Assembly (NCBI RefSeq): GCF_003201105.1
Contig: NZ_QICJ01000010.1
Span: forward strand, 62,001-126,000
Length of the DNA: 64,000 nucleotides
Direction of reading: 5' to 3'
From: Dyella sp. AtDHG13
GTDB lineage: Bacteria; Pseudomonadota; Gammaproteobacteria; Xanthomonadales; Rhodanobacteraceae
Part shown: positions 28,304-37,785 of the stretch, piece by piece
Layout of the letters: each line of letters begins with the position of its first letter
Position numbering within the stretch: position 1 is the first letter of the stretch
Position numbers and translations under genes: made by a program
The notes under the pieces: model-generated
The model's input: the letters and a program-made list of their open reading frames with translations, nothing else
What the model was told of the DNA's origin: nothing
The model's database searches: none

Positions 28304-28540
28304 GTACGAACCTCTATGCCGCGCCTCTGCGGTTCACGCGATCCGCGCGCCCATCGGTTCCGCAAGGGAAGGGATGGCTGCGAGAGGCAAGCCTGCGTTG
28401 TGGCGTGAGTGCCGGGTCCGCCCGGAAAGGTTGTGCGGACGCGTGGTCACAGGAAAGTGACGTCACGCAACCTTGTGCGCGATGGATGGCACTCAGTGCC
28501 TAGAGTCCCTGATGACGACTCCATCCGCCGGGCCGAGAGC
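28304..28540. promoter_or_regulatory. Divergent region, b561 / polysaccharide locus
   Basis: These 237 bases separate the minus-strand electron-transfer genes and the plus-strand polysaccharide locus. Promoters for both should lie here. I saw no coding sequence of its own and no -35/-10 pair that I would defend. TGGCAC near 28488 recalls half of a sigma-54 site, but the second half is missing. Confidence 0.4.
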
Positions 28541-28978
28541 ATGGAAATCGAACGCGTTCAATTGCAGAAGCATGGGGACCACGGCGGCATGCTCATCGCC
28601 CTGGAACAGGACATCAACGTGCCCTTCGTGATCCGTCGCGTGTACTACATCTTCGCGACGCAGCGCGACGTGCATCGCGGCAAGCACGCCCACCGCCATC
28701 TGCACCAGCTGGCCGTGGCGGTGCGCGGGTCGGTGACCATCCTGCTCGACGACGGCTCGGGGCCGGTCGAGGTGGTGCTCAACGATCCGTCCCAGGGCCT
28801 GCTGCTTGGCTGCATGGTGTGGCGCGAGCTGTACGACTTCAGCGACGACTGCGTGCTGATGGTGCTGGCGGACCATCTCTACGACCCCGCCGACTACATC
28901 ACCGATTACGACGTGTTCCTCAGCGAGGTGAAAGGCCTTGCCTATCCCGGTGGGCTGGTGGCATGCCAAAGCGTCTAG
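28541..28978 (+). CDS. dTDP-sugar 3,4-ketoisomerase (FdtA/QdtA-like cupin)
   Basis: A 145-residue single-domain cupin of the WxcM-like/FdtA family. These enzymes convert dTDP-4-keto-6-deoxyglucose to the 3-keto form before C3 amination. Characteristic text is INVPFVIRRVYYIF, the RGKHAHRHLHQLAVAVRGSV metal/active-site stretch and GLLLGCMVWRELYDFS. The start at 28541 was chosen because upstream in-frame codons do not fit the family. With the aminotransferase at 31507 and the acyltransferase that overlaps its 3' end, it forms a three-gene set for a 3-acylamino-3,6-dideoxyhexose (Fuc3NAc or Qui3NAc type). The stereochemistry (FdtA versus QdtA) cannot be told here. Confidence 0.87.
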   Translation: MEIERVQLQKHGDHGGMLIALEQDINVPFVIRRVYYIFATQRDVHRGKHAHRHLHQLAVAVRGSVTILLDDGSGPVEVVLNDPSQGLLLGCMVWRELYDFSDDCVLMVLADHLYDPADYITDYDVFLSEVKGLAYPGGLVACQSV

Positions 28979-29628
28979 TCCTGATCGGCGCGGGCGAACT
29001 GGCGCAGATCGCCTGCGAATATTTCGAGCACGACAGCGACTACGAGGTCGCCGCTTTCAGCGTCGAGAGCCCCTACCTGAGCGAGACCGAGCTGGCTGGC
29101 CGGCCGGTGGTTCCGTACGAGCTGCTGGAGGCGCTCTATCCGCCGGCGCAGTTCGAGGCCTTCGTGGCCATTCCGGCGAGCCAGCTCAATCGCCTGCGTG
29201 CGCGGCTTTATCTGGACGCGAAATCGCGAGGCTACCGCCTGGCGACCTACGTGAGCTCGCGCGCCTTCGTGTGGCGCAACGCCGAGATCGGCGAGAACAG
29301 CTTCATCTTCGAGAACAACGTGATCCAGCCGTTCGTGCGCATCGGCAACAACTGCATCCTGTGGAGCGGCAACCACGTCGGGCATCGCACGGTGATCCGC
29401 GACCATGTGTTCGTGGCCTCGCACGCCGTCATCTCCGGCTATTGCGACGTGGGCGAGAGCAGCTTCATCGGCGTCAACACCACGTTCAACGACCACGTGA
29501 AGGTGGCGTCGGACAACGTGATCGGCTCCGGCGCGCTGGTTCACCGCGACACGGAGCCGGGCAAGGTCTACGTGGGCTCGCCGGCCAAGGCCGTGCCGGG
29601 GCGATCCAGCTTCGACGTGAGGCTCTGA
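28963..29628 (+). CDS. Left-handed beta-helix sugar N-acyltransferase
   Basis: A 221-residue protein with a PglD-like N-terminal Rossmann domain (MPKRLVLIGAGELAQIACEYF). A left-handed parallel beta-helix of hexapeptide repeats follows (AEIGENSFIFENNVIQPFVRIG, NHVGHRTVIRDHVFVASHAVI, in parts), and the C-terminus reads GKVYVGSPAKAVPGR. It likely acylates the 3-amino group of the dTDP-sugar made by its neighbours (FdtC/QdtC role). The start overlaps the ketoisomerase gene by 16 bases in another frame. The acyl donor is probably acetyl-CoA, but other acyl groups are possible. Confidence 0.85.
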   Translation: MPKRLVLIGAGELAQIACEYFEHDSDYEVAAFSVESPYLSETELAGRPVVPYELLEALYPPAQFEAFVAIPASQLNRLRARLYLDAKSRGYRLATYVSSRAFVWRNAEIGENSFIFENNVIQPFVRIGNNCILWSGNHVGHRTVIRDHVFVASHAVISGYCDVGESSFIGVNTTFNDHVKVASDNVIGSGALVHRDTEPGKVYVGSPAKAVPGRSSFDVRL

Positions 29629-30582
29629 ATGCCCATGGCAACGTGGCGCAAGCACGGGCTGATCTTCGATACCGCGCGCCAGGGCGTGGGCGGATGGATG
29701 CGCCATTCGGCGCTCACGCCGACGCCCTGGCGCATGGACGAGGCGACCATCCGCGTCTACGCGGGTTTTCGTAACGATGAAGGCGTAAGCCGCATCGGCT
29801 ACGTGGACGTGCTGGCGGAAGACCCGAGCGTGATCCTGCGCGTGAGCCGGCAGCCCGTGCTCGATGTGGGGCGAGGCGGCTGCTTCGACGACAACGGCAT
29901 GATCCTGGGCGACGTGGTGGACGCGCCCGGCGGGCTTCATCTGTTCTATGTCGGCTTTCAACAGGTGGCGCGCGCCAAGTTCCTCGCCTTCACCGGGCTG
30001 GCCATTTCCACCGATGGCGGCGAGCATTTCGAGCGGGTGCAGGAGACGCCCATCCTCGACCGCGCGCCTGGACGCAGCACCATCGCAGCCGTGCACACCG
30101 CCATGTTCGATGGAGCCCAGTGGCGCCTCTGGTATGCGGTGGGCGACGACTGGGAATGGATAGACGGGCGGCCCTTTCCGCGCTACCACATCCGCTGCGT
30201 CACCACGCGCGATCTCACGGACATTCCCCGCGACGACCGTATCTGCCTGCTGCCGCGAAACAGCGAGTACCGCATTGGCCGCCCGCGCGTGTACCGGATG
30301 GGCGACGGCTACGCGATGCTCTTCACACGGGGCAACGTCACGGGTGAATACCTCCCGGGCATGGCTTTCAGCGACGACGGGCTCGCCTGGGTGCGCAGGG
30401 ACGAAGCGCTGGACATCGGGCTTTCCCGTGACGGCTGGGACTCGCGCACGCTCTGCTATCCCGCCCTGATACCGCGCGGCGACGACGTGCTGATGTTCTA
30501 CAACGGCAACGACATGGGACGGGATGGTTTTGGCGTCGCCGTGGCGCGCCAGCCCTTGTTCCAGGAGGCGGCCCATGCTTGA
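29629..30582 (+). CDS. Five-bladed beta-propeller, glycosidase-like protein
   Basis: A 317-residue soluble protein with no signal peptide. It has repeating blade elements such as RVYAGFRNDEGVSRIGYVDV, GGLHLFYVGFQQV, TGLAISTDGGEHFERV, QWRLWYAVGDDW, YAMLFTRG and VLMFYNGNDMGRDGFGVAV. This resembles GH43/GH32/GH130-type propellers. Which carboxylates are catalytic is not clear, so activity is unproven. The ATG follows the preceding TGA directly. Such genes sometimes accompany polysaccharide loci; here it might trim or bind the repeat unit. Confidence 0.6.
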   Translation: MPMATWRKHGLIFDTARQGVGGWMRHSALTPTPWRMDEATIRVYAGFRNDEGVSRIGYVDVLAEDPSVILRVSRQPVLDVGRGGCFDDNGMILGDVVDAPGGLHLFYVGFQQVARAKFLAFTGLAISTDGGEHFERVQETPILDRAPGRSTIAAVHTAMFDGAQWRLWYAVGDDWEWIDGRPFPRYHIRCVTTRDLTDIPRDDRICLLPRNSEYRIGRPRVYRMGDGYAMLFTRGNVTGEYLPGMAFSDDGLAWVRRDEALDIGLSRDGWDSRTLCYPALIPRGDDVLMFYNGNDMGRDGFGVAVARQPLFQEAAHA

Positions 30583-31507
30583 GGTTCGCCGCTACCAGCC
30601 GTCGGACGCCAAGGCCTGGGATGCTGTCGTGGAGCGTTCGCGCAATGGCAATTTCCTGCATCGGCGTGGCTACATGGATTATCACGCCGACCGTTTTGCC
30701 GATTGCTCGCTGCTGGTGGAGCGAGGCTCGGAGATCGTCGCAGTGTTTCCCGCCAACCTTCGCGACAACGTGGTCAGCAGCCACGGCGGGCTCACCTATG
30801 CCGGCCTTATCGCGACGCATGAACTGCGCACCGACGCCACATTGCAGGTGTTCGAGCTGATCGGCGAGCACTACCGGCGCAGCGGCGTCGAGCGCGTGAT
30901 CTACAAGCCAGTGCCGCACGTCTTCCATGCGTATCCCGCCGAGGAGGATCTCTACGCGCTCCAGCGCGTCGGCGCACGCCTGAGCCGGCGAGATATCTCG
31001 TCGGTGATCCCGTTGCGCCGCGCCGCGGGGTTCTCCGCTACGCGCTGCAGGGCGATCCGGCGGGCCGAAAGCGCGGGCGTGAGCATCGGACAGGGGCGTG
31101 ACCTGGCGGCCTTCCATGCCTTGCTGAGCGAGGTCCTGCGTCGCCACCAGGCCGTACCGACGCACAGCGCTGCGGAACTCTTCCTGCTGCAGTCGCGATT
31201 TCCCGGGCAGATCGTGCTGCATGAGGCACGCGGCGAGGGCCAGCTGTTGGCCGGGGTGCTGGTCTACGATTTCGGTCGAACGGTGCACGCCCAGTACATC
31301 GCCGCGTCGGAAGAGGGCTGGCGCGTCGATGCGCTGAGCCTGCTGCTTGGCGCACTGGTGAGCGACGTGTATGCCGAGCGCGGCTACTTCAGCCTGGGCA
31401 TCTCCACCGAACAGGACGGCACCGTGCTCAACAGCGGCCTGGTGGCGCAGAAGGAATCCTTCGGTGCGCGCGGCGTCGTGCAGGACTTCTACGAGTGGGT
31501 ACTGTGA
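30575..31507 (+). CDS. GNAT/FemAB-like transferase
   Basis: A 310-residue cytoplasmic protein. The text [23 protein letters not shown] and [15 protein letters not shown] at the N-terminus, and [20 protein letters not shown] with [20 protein letters not shown] at the C-terminus, is that of FemAB/GNAT-fold proteins found in surface polysaccharide loci. It likely transfers an acyl or aminoacyl group to a sugar intermediate; substrate unknown. It overlaps the propeller gene by 8 bases and its stop overlaps the next start (TGATG). Confidence 0.7.
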   Translation: MLEVRRYQPSDAKAWDAVVERSRNGNFLHRRGYMDYHADRFADCSLLVERGSEIVAVFPANLRDNVVSSHGGLTYAGLIATHELRTDATLQVFELIGEHYRRSGVERVIYKPVPHVFHAYPAEEDLYALQRVGARLSRRDISSVIPLRRAAGFSATRCRAIRRAESAGVSIGQGRDLAAFHALLSEVLRRHQAVPTHSAAELFLLQSRFPGQIVLHEARGEGQLLAGVLVYDFGRTVHAQYIAASEEGWRVDALSLLLGALVSDVYAERGYFSLGISTEQDGTVLNSGLVAQKESFGARGVVQDFYEWVL

Positions 31508-32619
31508 TGGAGGTGCCCTTCCTTTCGCTGCGCGACGTCAACGCGTGCTACGGCGACGAACTCAAGACGGCCGCGGCCAGGGTGATCGATTCCGGCTGGT
31601 ACGTGATGGGTGACGAGCTGGCGGCATTCGAGCGCGAGTTCGCCGCTTACTGCGGCGTAGCGCATGCGCTCGGCGTGGGCAACGGCCTGGACGCGCTCGC
31701 GCTGATCCTGCGCGGCTACAAGGAGATGGGGCGGTTGCGCGATGGCGACGAGGTCATCGTGCCGGGCAACACCTTCATCGCTACCTTCCTTGCCGTGACG
31801 GCCAATCAGCTGGTGCCCGTGCCGGTCGAGCCGGATCCGTCGACCTTCAACATCGATCCGTCGCACGTCGAGGCCGTACTGAGCCCGCGCACGCGCGCGA
31901 TCATGCCGGTGCACCTGTACGGCCAGCTGGCGGACATGGACGCCCTGGCCGATATCGCCCGCCGACGCGGCCTGCTGCTGATCGAGGACGCCGCCCAGGC
32001 ACATGGCGCAAGCTGCGGCGGCCGTCGCGCCGGGGCCTTTGGCGGTGCCGCCGGCTTCAGCTTTTTCCCGACTAAGAATCTGGGCGCTCTGGGCGATGGC
32101 GGCGCCGTGGTCACGGCCGACGACGAACTCGCCGCGCGCGTGGCGGCACTGCGCAACTACGGATCGGAGGCGAAATACCACCACCTGTACCAGGGCCTCA
32201 ATTCACGACTGGACGAAATGCAGGCGGCCCTGCTGCGGGTCAAGCTCGGCCATCTCGACGACGAGACGGCGAAGCGGCGGCACGTGGCGCGGCGCTATCG
32301 CGAGGGCATCCGCCACCCGCAAATCCTGTTGCCGGCGGTGCCGGCGGAAGAGGCGCACGCCTGGCACCTCTTCGTGGTGCGCTCCGCGCGGCGCGATGCG
32401 CTGAAGGAGCACTTGGCCGCCCATGGCGTGCAGAGCCAGGTGCACTATCCCGTGCCGGCGCATCGCCAGCCGGCGTATCCCTCGCTGCACGGCATCGAGC
32501 TGCCGCTGACCGATCGCTTGCACCGCGAGGTGCTGAGCCTGCCGATCAGTCCGGTGATGAGCGAAGATGCCATGGCGCGCGTCATCGATGCCTGCAATGC
32601 GTTCGGTTGTGCGCCATGA
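31507..32619 (+). CDS. DegT/DnrJ/EryC1 sugar aminotransferase (FdtB/QdtB-like)
   Basis: A 370-residue PLP enzyme. The family text is [16 protein letters not shown], the [22 protein letters not shown] cap (in parts), [27 protein letters not shown] and the PLP-lysine Lys190 in [16 protein letters not shown]. It most likely aminates C3 of the dTDP-3-keto-6-deoxyhexose made by the ketoisomerase at 28541, because 3-aminotransferases of the FdtB/QdtB type accompany that enzyme. I chose the ATG at 31507, overlapping the previous stop, over the GTG four codons upstream. Confidence 0.9.
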   Translation: MEVPFLSLRDVNACYGDELKTAAARVIDSGWYVMGDELAAFEREFAAYCGVAHALGVGNGLDALALILRGYKEMGRLRDGDEVIVPGNTFIATFLAVTANQLVPVPVEPDPSTFNIDPSHVEAVLSPRTRAIMPVHLYGQLADMDALADIARRRGLLLIEDAAQAHGASCGGRRAGAFGGAAGFSFFPTKNLGALGDGGAVVTADDELAARVAALRNYGSEAKYHHLYQGLNSRLDEMQAALLRVKLGHLDDETAKRRHVARRYREGIRHPQILLPAVPAEEAHAWHLFVVRSARRDALKEHLAAHGVQSQVHYPVPAHRQPAYPSLHGIELPLTDRLHREVLSLPISPVMSEDAMARVIDACNAFGCAP

Positions 32620-33866
32620 ACATCGCGCGCGCCGGCATCTACGCCTCGATAGCCACGGCCGCCAAGCTGCTTGCCGGCCTGGTGATCGTCAAGCTGGTGG
32701 CCTGGATGGCCGGCCCCGAAGGCGTGGGGCGGCTGGGCCAGTTCATGAGCCTGATGTCGGTGCTGGCCGTGCTCGCTGGCGGCGGCATCAGTGCGGGCGT
32801 GGTGAAGTACGTGGCGGAGTATCGCGACGATCCGCACAGGTTGTCCCTCCTGCTGGGCGCCGCGCTGTGGTACGCGCTATGCGCATCGTGCCTGGTCGGC
32901 GTCATCGGCTTGCTGCTCAGCCGGCAGATCGCGGGCTGGCTGCTGGGCGACGTTCGCTACTGGGGCCTTGTCGTCGTGCTTGCCGCGGTGCAGACGGGCA
33001 TTGCCATGGCGAACTACGTCCTTGCCGTGATCAACGGTTTCATGGACGTGAAGCGCCTGGCCTGCATCCAGGTATTGGGCTCGCTGCTGAGCGTGGCAGT
33101 GGCCTTGTGCTTGGCGCGCTGGCTGCAGCTGTATGGCGTGTTGCTGGCGCTGGTGGTCGGACAGCTGCTCGTGCTTGCCGTGGGGCTTCCCGCGTGGTGG
33201 CGCAGCCCGTACTTCAGTCGGCACATGCTGCGCCTGCGCTTCGACCGCGAGATGACGTGGCGGCTGGCCGCATTCTCCGTGATGACGCTGACCTCGGCGC
33301 TGCTGCCACCGCTGGTGAACATCGCCGTGCGCGATCATCTGGCCGCCCGGTTCGGGTGGGAACACGTGGGCTATTGGCAGGCGGTAGGCAAGGTGTCGGA
33401 TGCCTATCTGCTGTTCCTCACCACGGCGATCAACGTGTACTACCTGCCCAAGCTGGCCTCGACGCATGCGCGCGAATCGCTGGTGGCGGAGCTTCGTCTG
33501 GCCTACCGCTACGTGATGCCGGCGGTGGTGCTTCTTGCCGTGGGCGTCTACCTGTGCCGCGGCTGGGTGACCCTGCTGCTTTTCAGCGATGGCTTCGCGG
33601 CGGCCAATGCGCTGTATGCGCCGCAACTGATGGGCGATGTCGTGAAGATCGCCTCCTTTGTGCTGTCGTACGTGATGCTGGCCAAGGCCATGACGGGCTT
33701 GTTCGTGGTGTCCGAAATCGTCTTCGCGATCAGCTACGTGCTGCTGGTGTTCCTGCTCACCGCGCGCTTCGGGTTGGTGGGCGCGATGTATGCGTTCGCG
33801 CTGAACTATGCGCTTTACCTGGTTTTCAACGTGATCGTCGTGCGGCGCTACCTGGGGGAAGTATGA
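32616..33866 (+). CDS. wzx: Wzx-type flippase
   Basis: A 416-residue integral membrane protein with about 12 predicted helices, starting [23 protein letters not shown] (in parts) and containing [38 protein letters not shown] (in parts). This is the start typical of the Wzx/WzxE group of the MOP exporter superfamily. It should flip the undecaprenyl-linked repeat unit across the inner membrane. The start overlaps the aminotransferase stop as ATGA and its stop overlaps the next start in the same way. The middle loop with [22 protein letters not shown] is also WzxE-like. Confidence 0.87.
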   Translation: MNIARAGIYASIATAAKLLAGLVIVKLVAWMAGPEGVGRLGQFMSLMSVLAVLAGGGISAGVVKYVAEYRDDPHRLSLLLGAALWYALCASCLVGVIGLLLSRQIAGWLLGDVRYWGLVVVLAAVQTGIAMANYVLAVINGFMDVKRLACIQVLGSLLSVAVALCLARWLQLYGVLLALVVGQLLVLAVGLPAWWRSPYFSRHMLRLRFDREMTWRLAAFSVMTLTSALLPPLVNIAVRDHLAARFGWEHVGYWQAVGKVSDAYLLFLTTAINVYYLPKLASTHARESLVAELRLAYRYVMPAVVLLAVGVYLCRGWVTLLLFSDGFAAANALYAPQLMGDVVKIASFVLSYVMLAKAMTGLFVVSEIVFAISYVLLVFLLTARFGLVGAMYAFALNYALYLVFNVIVVRRYLGEV

Positions 33867-34813
33867 CGATGGACGGGATCGTGCCCGAGACAGGGCTTCC
33901 GCCGCTGGTGTCCATTCTGGTGCCCGCCTACAACCATGAACGCTTCGTGGAGCGTTGCCTGGACAGCGTGCTGGAGGAGCCGTATCCGGCGAAGGAAATC
34001 GTCATCATCGATGACGGCTCGACGGATGCCACCGGCCAGCGCATCGCCGACTGGATCGAGCGCCACGGCAGCGAAGTGCCGGTGGAATACGTGCGGCGCG
34101 GCAACAAGGGCATCGCCGCCACGCTCAACGAATTGGCCGCCCGCGCGCGCGGCGACTTCCTGCGCCTTGGCGCCAGCGACGACTACCTGCTGCCGGGCGG
34201 CCTGCACGCCCAGGTCGGCTATCTGCTGGCGCACCCCGGCAAGTGGGTGGTGATCGGCGATTCGCTGGTGGTGGATCGCAACGAACGGCTCCGGCACGGC
34301 AGCGCCATGCGCGACCTGCATCGCGCGGACAAGCGGCTGTACGGCACGGACGAAGGCATCCGCCGGGCGGTGATCACGCAATGGGCCATCGGCGGGCCGG
34401 TGACCCTGGTGCGACGCCGCGCGCTGGAGCGCGTGGCGGGATGGAACGAGGGCCTTCGATTCGACGACTGGGATTTCTTCCTGCGCCTGGCCGCGCACGA
34501 CGCCATCGGCTTCATCGATCGCAACGTGTGCGCCTATCGCATCCACGGCGCCAACGTCAGCCGCACGCGCGACACGCGCACGCGCATCCACAACCTCATC
34601 GAGGCGCGTGACGTGGCGATCCGGCGCATGGGCATGTTCGAGGAACCATACCGCACGCTGCTGCTCGCCCAGTCGCATCATCTCGGCGCCAAGGTCGCCT
34701 TTCTGCAGCGGCGGCTGTGGGCCGTGGCGACGCATATGGCGGCGTATGCCTTGCTGACGCAGCTGTCGCGCATGCGCGGCGGGCCAACCCAGCGACTGGC
34801 CGAACGCACATGA
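33863..34813 (+). CDS. Family 2 glycosyltransferase
   Basis: A 316-residue GT-A fold enzyme. It has VSILVPAYNHERFVERCLDSVL, IVIIDDGSTDATGQ, FLRLGASDDYLLPGGL (the acidic DXD-equivalent is SDD) and GWNEGLRFDDWDFFLRLA, which carries the catalytic-base region. It likely adds one sugar of the repeat unit on the cytoplasmic side. It is coupled by ATGA overlaps to wzx upstream and the polymerase downstream. Sugar specificity is not predictable. Confidence 0.9.
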   Translation: MTMDGIVPETGLPPLVSILVPAYNHERFVERCLDSVLEEPYPAKEIVIIDDGSTDATGQRIADWIERHGSEVPVEYVRRGNKGIAATLNELAARARGDFLRLGASDDYLLPGGLHAQVGYLLAHPGKWVVIGDSLVVDRNERLRHGSAMRDLHRADKRLYGTDEGIRRAVITQWAIGGPVTLVRRRALERVAGWNEGLRFDDWDFFLRLAAHDAIGFIDRNVCAYRIHGANVSRTRDTRTRIHNLIEARDVAIRRMGMFEEPYRTLLLAQSHHLGAKVAFLQRRLWAVATHMAAYALLTQLSRMRGGPTQRLAERT

Positions 34814-35979
34814 GTCCGCTCCTGCGCCTGCCTTCGTTCTACCTGAGCCTGCCGCTGCTGGTGGCGTGCGGCCTGACGCTGCTCACCTACGACTTGCCGC
34901 CAGACTATATGGAAGGCCTGCTGCTGCTCGCCGCGGCAGCCGTGGCTATCCTCGCCGTGGATGTCTTCGTGGGCATTCGCCTGCCGCGCCCTGCGGCGTT
35001 TCTTGCGCGCGACTACACGGGAACGCGCGACGCCTTCGTGGCTCTGGTCTTCGCGGCGCTGATCGTCGTGTTCTGCCTGCTGGACCTGGCGCTGTTCCCG
35101 GTGCCGCTGTTCACCACGCCCAACGCCTACGCGAACATGGAAGGCGGCCGCGACCATATCCGGCACGTGTCGGACATGTGCTGGGTGCTGCCGCCCATCG
35201 GCCTGCTGTGCGCGCGCCAGCGGTGGCTGCGTGCCGCGCTGGTGGTGGCGGGCTTCGTCTTTCCCGTGCTGGTGATCGACCGCAACCGCATCTTCGCGGC
35301 GCTGTTCTCGGTGGCCCTGATCATGCTGTTGCGCCGTAGCGAGACTAAGGCGCTGCCGTGGAAGCGCGTATTGCTGCTGATTGTTGCCGGCACCACGGTG
35401 TTTTCGGTGCTTGGCATCCTGCGTTCGGGCACCCTGGATTACGTGACGCTTCCTTTCAGCGACCTGTACCGGGCTGCGCCGCAGGGCGTGAAATGGCTGC
35501 TGCTGTATGCCAGCGCGGGCCCGTACAACTTCTCCTCGATCCTGGCCAAGCACTACGCGGACGCCCATTTCCTGATCAACCAGCTGGTGCCGATGGCGGG
35601 CTCGATCGCCACGGCGGACACCGGCATTCCCCTGGACGCGAGCAACATCAATGTGGGCACGGAGTTCTTTCCGTTCCTCATGGCGCTGGGCCCGGTGGGC
35701 GCCATCGGATCCATGGCCGCGCTCTACCTGATGCTGCTGTGGAGCGTGCGCCGCGTGCAGCCCACCGTGCCGCTGTTCGGCCTGCTGATCTTCCTGCGCG
35801 TGTCCTACACGGCGGTGATGGCGCCCTTCGCGCCGCAGGCGTTCACCTGGACCAGCTTCGGTTTCATCGCGCTATGCCTGCTGCTGCAACTGGTGGCCGC
35901 GCTGCTGCCGGATGGCCGCGCGCGGGACCAGACGCCAGGCGTGGCCGCCGGCCACGGCGCCACTTCATCCATCCATTGA
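34810..35979 (+). CDS. Wzy-like O-antigen/EPS polymerase
   Basis: A 389-residue membrane protein with about ten hydrophobic helices and a large periplasmic loop near residues 200-290 containing SAGPYNFSSILAKHY and ASNINVGTEFFPFLMALGPVGAIG. Topology and position between a glycosyltransferase and a chain-length regulator match Wzy polymerases, which are poorly conserved in sequence. The start overlaps the previous stop (ATGA). I call it by context and topology rather than by motif. Confidence 0.78.
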   Translation: MSPLLRLPSFYLSLPLLVACGLTLLTYDLPPDYMEGLLLLAAAAVAILAVDVFVGIRLPRPAAFLARDYTGTRDAFVALVFAALIVVFCLLDLALFPVPLFTTPNAYANMEGGRDHIRHVSDMCWVLPPIGLLCARQRWLRAALVVAGFVFPVLVIDRNRIFAALFSVALIMLLRRSETKALPWKRVLLLIVAGTTVFSVLGILRSGTLDYVTLPFSDLYRAAPQGVKWLLLYASAGPYNFSSILAKHYADAHFLINQLVPMAGSIATADTGIPLDASNINVGTEFFPFLMALGPVGAIGSMAALYLMLLWSVRRVQPTVPLFGLLIFLRVSYTAVMAPFAPQAFTWTSFGFIALCLLLQLVAALLPDGRARDQTPGVAAGHGATSSIH

Positions 35980-35991
35980 CGAGCCAGGATC

Positions 35992-36942
35992 ATGCAACGA
36001 GACGAAGTTTACGTAGTGGACGTGTGGCGGATCCTGCTCCGCGAGTGGGTTTGGTTTGTCGCGGGCATGCTGCTGGTGATCGCGGCGGTGGCAGGGTTCA
36101 CCCGCATGGCGCGGCCGCAATGGGAGGCCACGGGCTATATCCAGATCGGCCAGGTCGCGGGCGTTCCGCCGGGGCAGGACCCCAAGGTGGAGCCGCTGGC
36201 GCGCGTGCTCGAACGGCTGAAGTTCGAGCCGTTCCAGAACCAGGTGATGGCGCGCATCGGTATCCGGGACGATGCGCCGGAGGCGAGGCTTTATCGCAGG
36301 AGCATGAAACTCGAGCCGCTGCCATACGCCGGCCCGCTGGTGAAGTTCACGGTGCGAGGCTGGTCGCCGCAGCAGGCCAGGCAATTTGCCGAGGCCACCG
36401 TGGCGCAGTTGCAGGCGCTGCACCAGCAATTGCTGGCCCGCCCGCTGGCCATGACGCAGGCGCGATTGGGCGAAGTGCAGGCCGATCTCGACGTGGCCAG
36501 GAACCAGCGGCAGCAGTTGATGCTGACCGCTGCGCCGGACGCCGCGCACGGCAAGGATGCGCCATCCGCTGGCGCCGCCTCGCTGCTGCTGGCCACGACG
36601 GATACGGAGATTCACGGCTTGCAGCAGGCCAGGGGCGATCTCGCCCTGCGCCTCAGCCCGAACTATACGTACGACACCTCGTTGCTGTGGCCCGTCTATG
36701 TGCCGCGCGGGCCGGCGTTTCCGAATCTGCCCCTGCTGTGGGGCGTCGGCGTGCTGTTCGGCCTGGCGCTGGGCGCGTTCGCCGCCATCGCGCGGCATGC
36801 CATGCGACGCGCCAACGCACCCACGGTCGCGTTCAACCAAACGGACGATGCCGGGCACCTACCGACACATGGCGGTCATGGCGCAGCAGTGAGGCGCAAT
36901 GCCGTCGCATCCAATCCGCATGCAGGTGCAGGAAGTCCATGA
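35992..36942 (+). CDS. Wzz-family chain-length determinant-like protein
   Basis: A 316-residue inner-membrane protein. TM1 is at ~18-36 (WVWFVAGMLLVIAAVAGF), followed by a periplasmic domain with a long helical stretch at ~125-175. The second TM is at ~247-268 (LLWGVGVLFGLALGAFAA), preceded by the Pro-rich YVPRGPAFPNLP that is typical of Wzz before TM2. An unusual polar tail of ~45 residues follows TM2. No C-terminal kinase domain is fused. It likely sets the chain length of the polymer made by the preceding Wzy. Confidence 0.82.
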   Translation: MQRDEVYVVDVWRILLREWVWFVAGMLLVIAAVAGFTRMARPQWEATGYIQIGQVAGVPPGQDPKVEPLARVLERLKFEPFQNQVMARIGIRDDAPEARLYRRSMKLEPLPYAGPLVKFTVRGWSPQQARQFAEATVAQLQALHQQLLARPLAMTQARLGEVQADLDVARNQRQQLMLTAAPDAAHGKDAPSAGAASLLLATTDTEIHGLQQARGDLALRLSPNYTYDTSLLWPVYVPRGPAFPNLPLLWGVGVLFGLALGAFAAIARHAMRRANAPTVAFNQTDDAGHLPTHGGHGAAVRRNAVASNPHAGAGSP

Positions 36943-37781
36943 TGGGGCAGGCAAGCCGACGTCCGCCGGAAGCATCCTTGAACGAGGCGCAGCTGCTCGA
37001 CACGCAGCGCGCGTTCGACAGCGTTGCCGAAGACTATGACGGCCCGCGCGGCAACAACGAACTGATCCAGCGCATGCGCACCACGCTGTGGGACACCGTC
37101 TGCCGCGAAGTGCCCACCGGATCGCAGCTGCTGGACATCGGTTGCGGCACCGGCCTGGACGCCATCGAGTTCGCGAGGCGCGGGCATCAGGTGGTCGCCA
37201 CGGACTGGTCGCCGGCCATGGTCGGCCGCACGCGGTCGCGCGCCGCGCTGGCAGGGCTGGAATCGCACGTGGTGGCCTTGCACCTGGGCGTGCAGCAGCT
37301 GGACCAGTTGAACGAAACGTTCGACGGCATCTACTCCAACTTCGGTCCGCTCAACTGCGCGCCGGATCTGCAGGCGGTGGCCGGGGAATGCGCGCGACTG
37401 CTCAAGCCCGGCGGCAAGCTGGTGTTCTCCGTGATCGGTCGCCTTTGCCCGTGGGAGCTGGGCCACTACGCGCTGCGCGGACGCTTCCGCCGCGCGGGCG
37501 TGCGCGGCACGCGCGGGCCGGCCGCGGTGAGCATGAACAAGCACACCATCTGGACGTACTACTACCTGCCGCGCGAGTTCTACCGCGCCTTCGCGCCGCT
37601 GTTCTCGCTGGAAAGCTATCGCGCGTTGAGCCTGTTCATGCCGCCGCCGTACCTGGTGCACTACTACCGCCGTCGCCGCCATTGGTACGAGCAGCTCGGC
37701 CGCCTTGACGACCATCTCGGTTCGCTGCCCTTGCTGCGCGACATGGGCGACCACTTCCTGATGGTCATGCGCAGGCGGTAA
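36939..37781 (+). CDS. Class I SAM-dependent methyltransferase
   Basis: A 280-residue methyltransferase. It has FDSVAEDYDGPRGNNELIQRM, motif I LLDIGCGTGLDAIEFAR, the acidic loop VVATDWSPAMVGRTR and ARLLKPGGKLVFSVIGRLCPWE, followed by a C-terminal lid rich in aromatic residues (YYYLPREFYRAF, PPPYLVHYYRRRR). It overlaps the wzz stop by four bases (ATGATG). The substrate is likely a sugar or lipid-linked intermediate, by context only. Confidence 0.87.
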   Translation: MMGQASRRPPEASLNEAQLLDTQRAFDSVAEDYDGPRGNNELIQRMRTTLWDTVCREVPTGSQLLDIGCGTGLDAIEFARRGHQVVATDWSPAMVGRTRSRAALAGLESHVVALHLGVQQLDQLNETFDGIYSNFGPLNCAPDLQAVAGECARLLKPGGKLVFSVIGRLCPWELGHYALRGRFRRAGVRGTRGPAAVSMNKHTIWTYYYLPREFYRAFAPLFSLESYRALSLFMPPPYLVHYYRRRRHWYEQLGRLDDHLGSLPLLRDMGDHFLMVMRRR

Positions 37782-37785
37782 GGCG

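Noticed and set aside
28484-28500. A possible sigma-54 promoter (TGGCAC) ahead of the polysaccharide locus.
   Set aside because: The TTGC half at the required distance is missing.
35358-36938. Open upstream extension of the methyltransferase frame (from 35358).
   Set aside because: It overlaps wzy and wzz in another frame and translates to low-complexity text; the methyltransferase starts at 36939.
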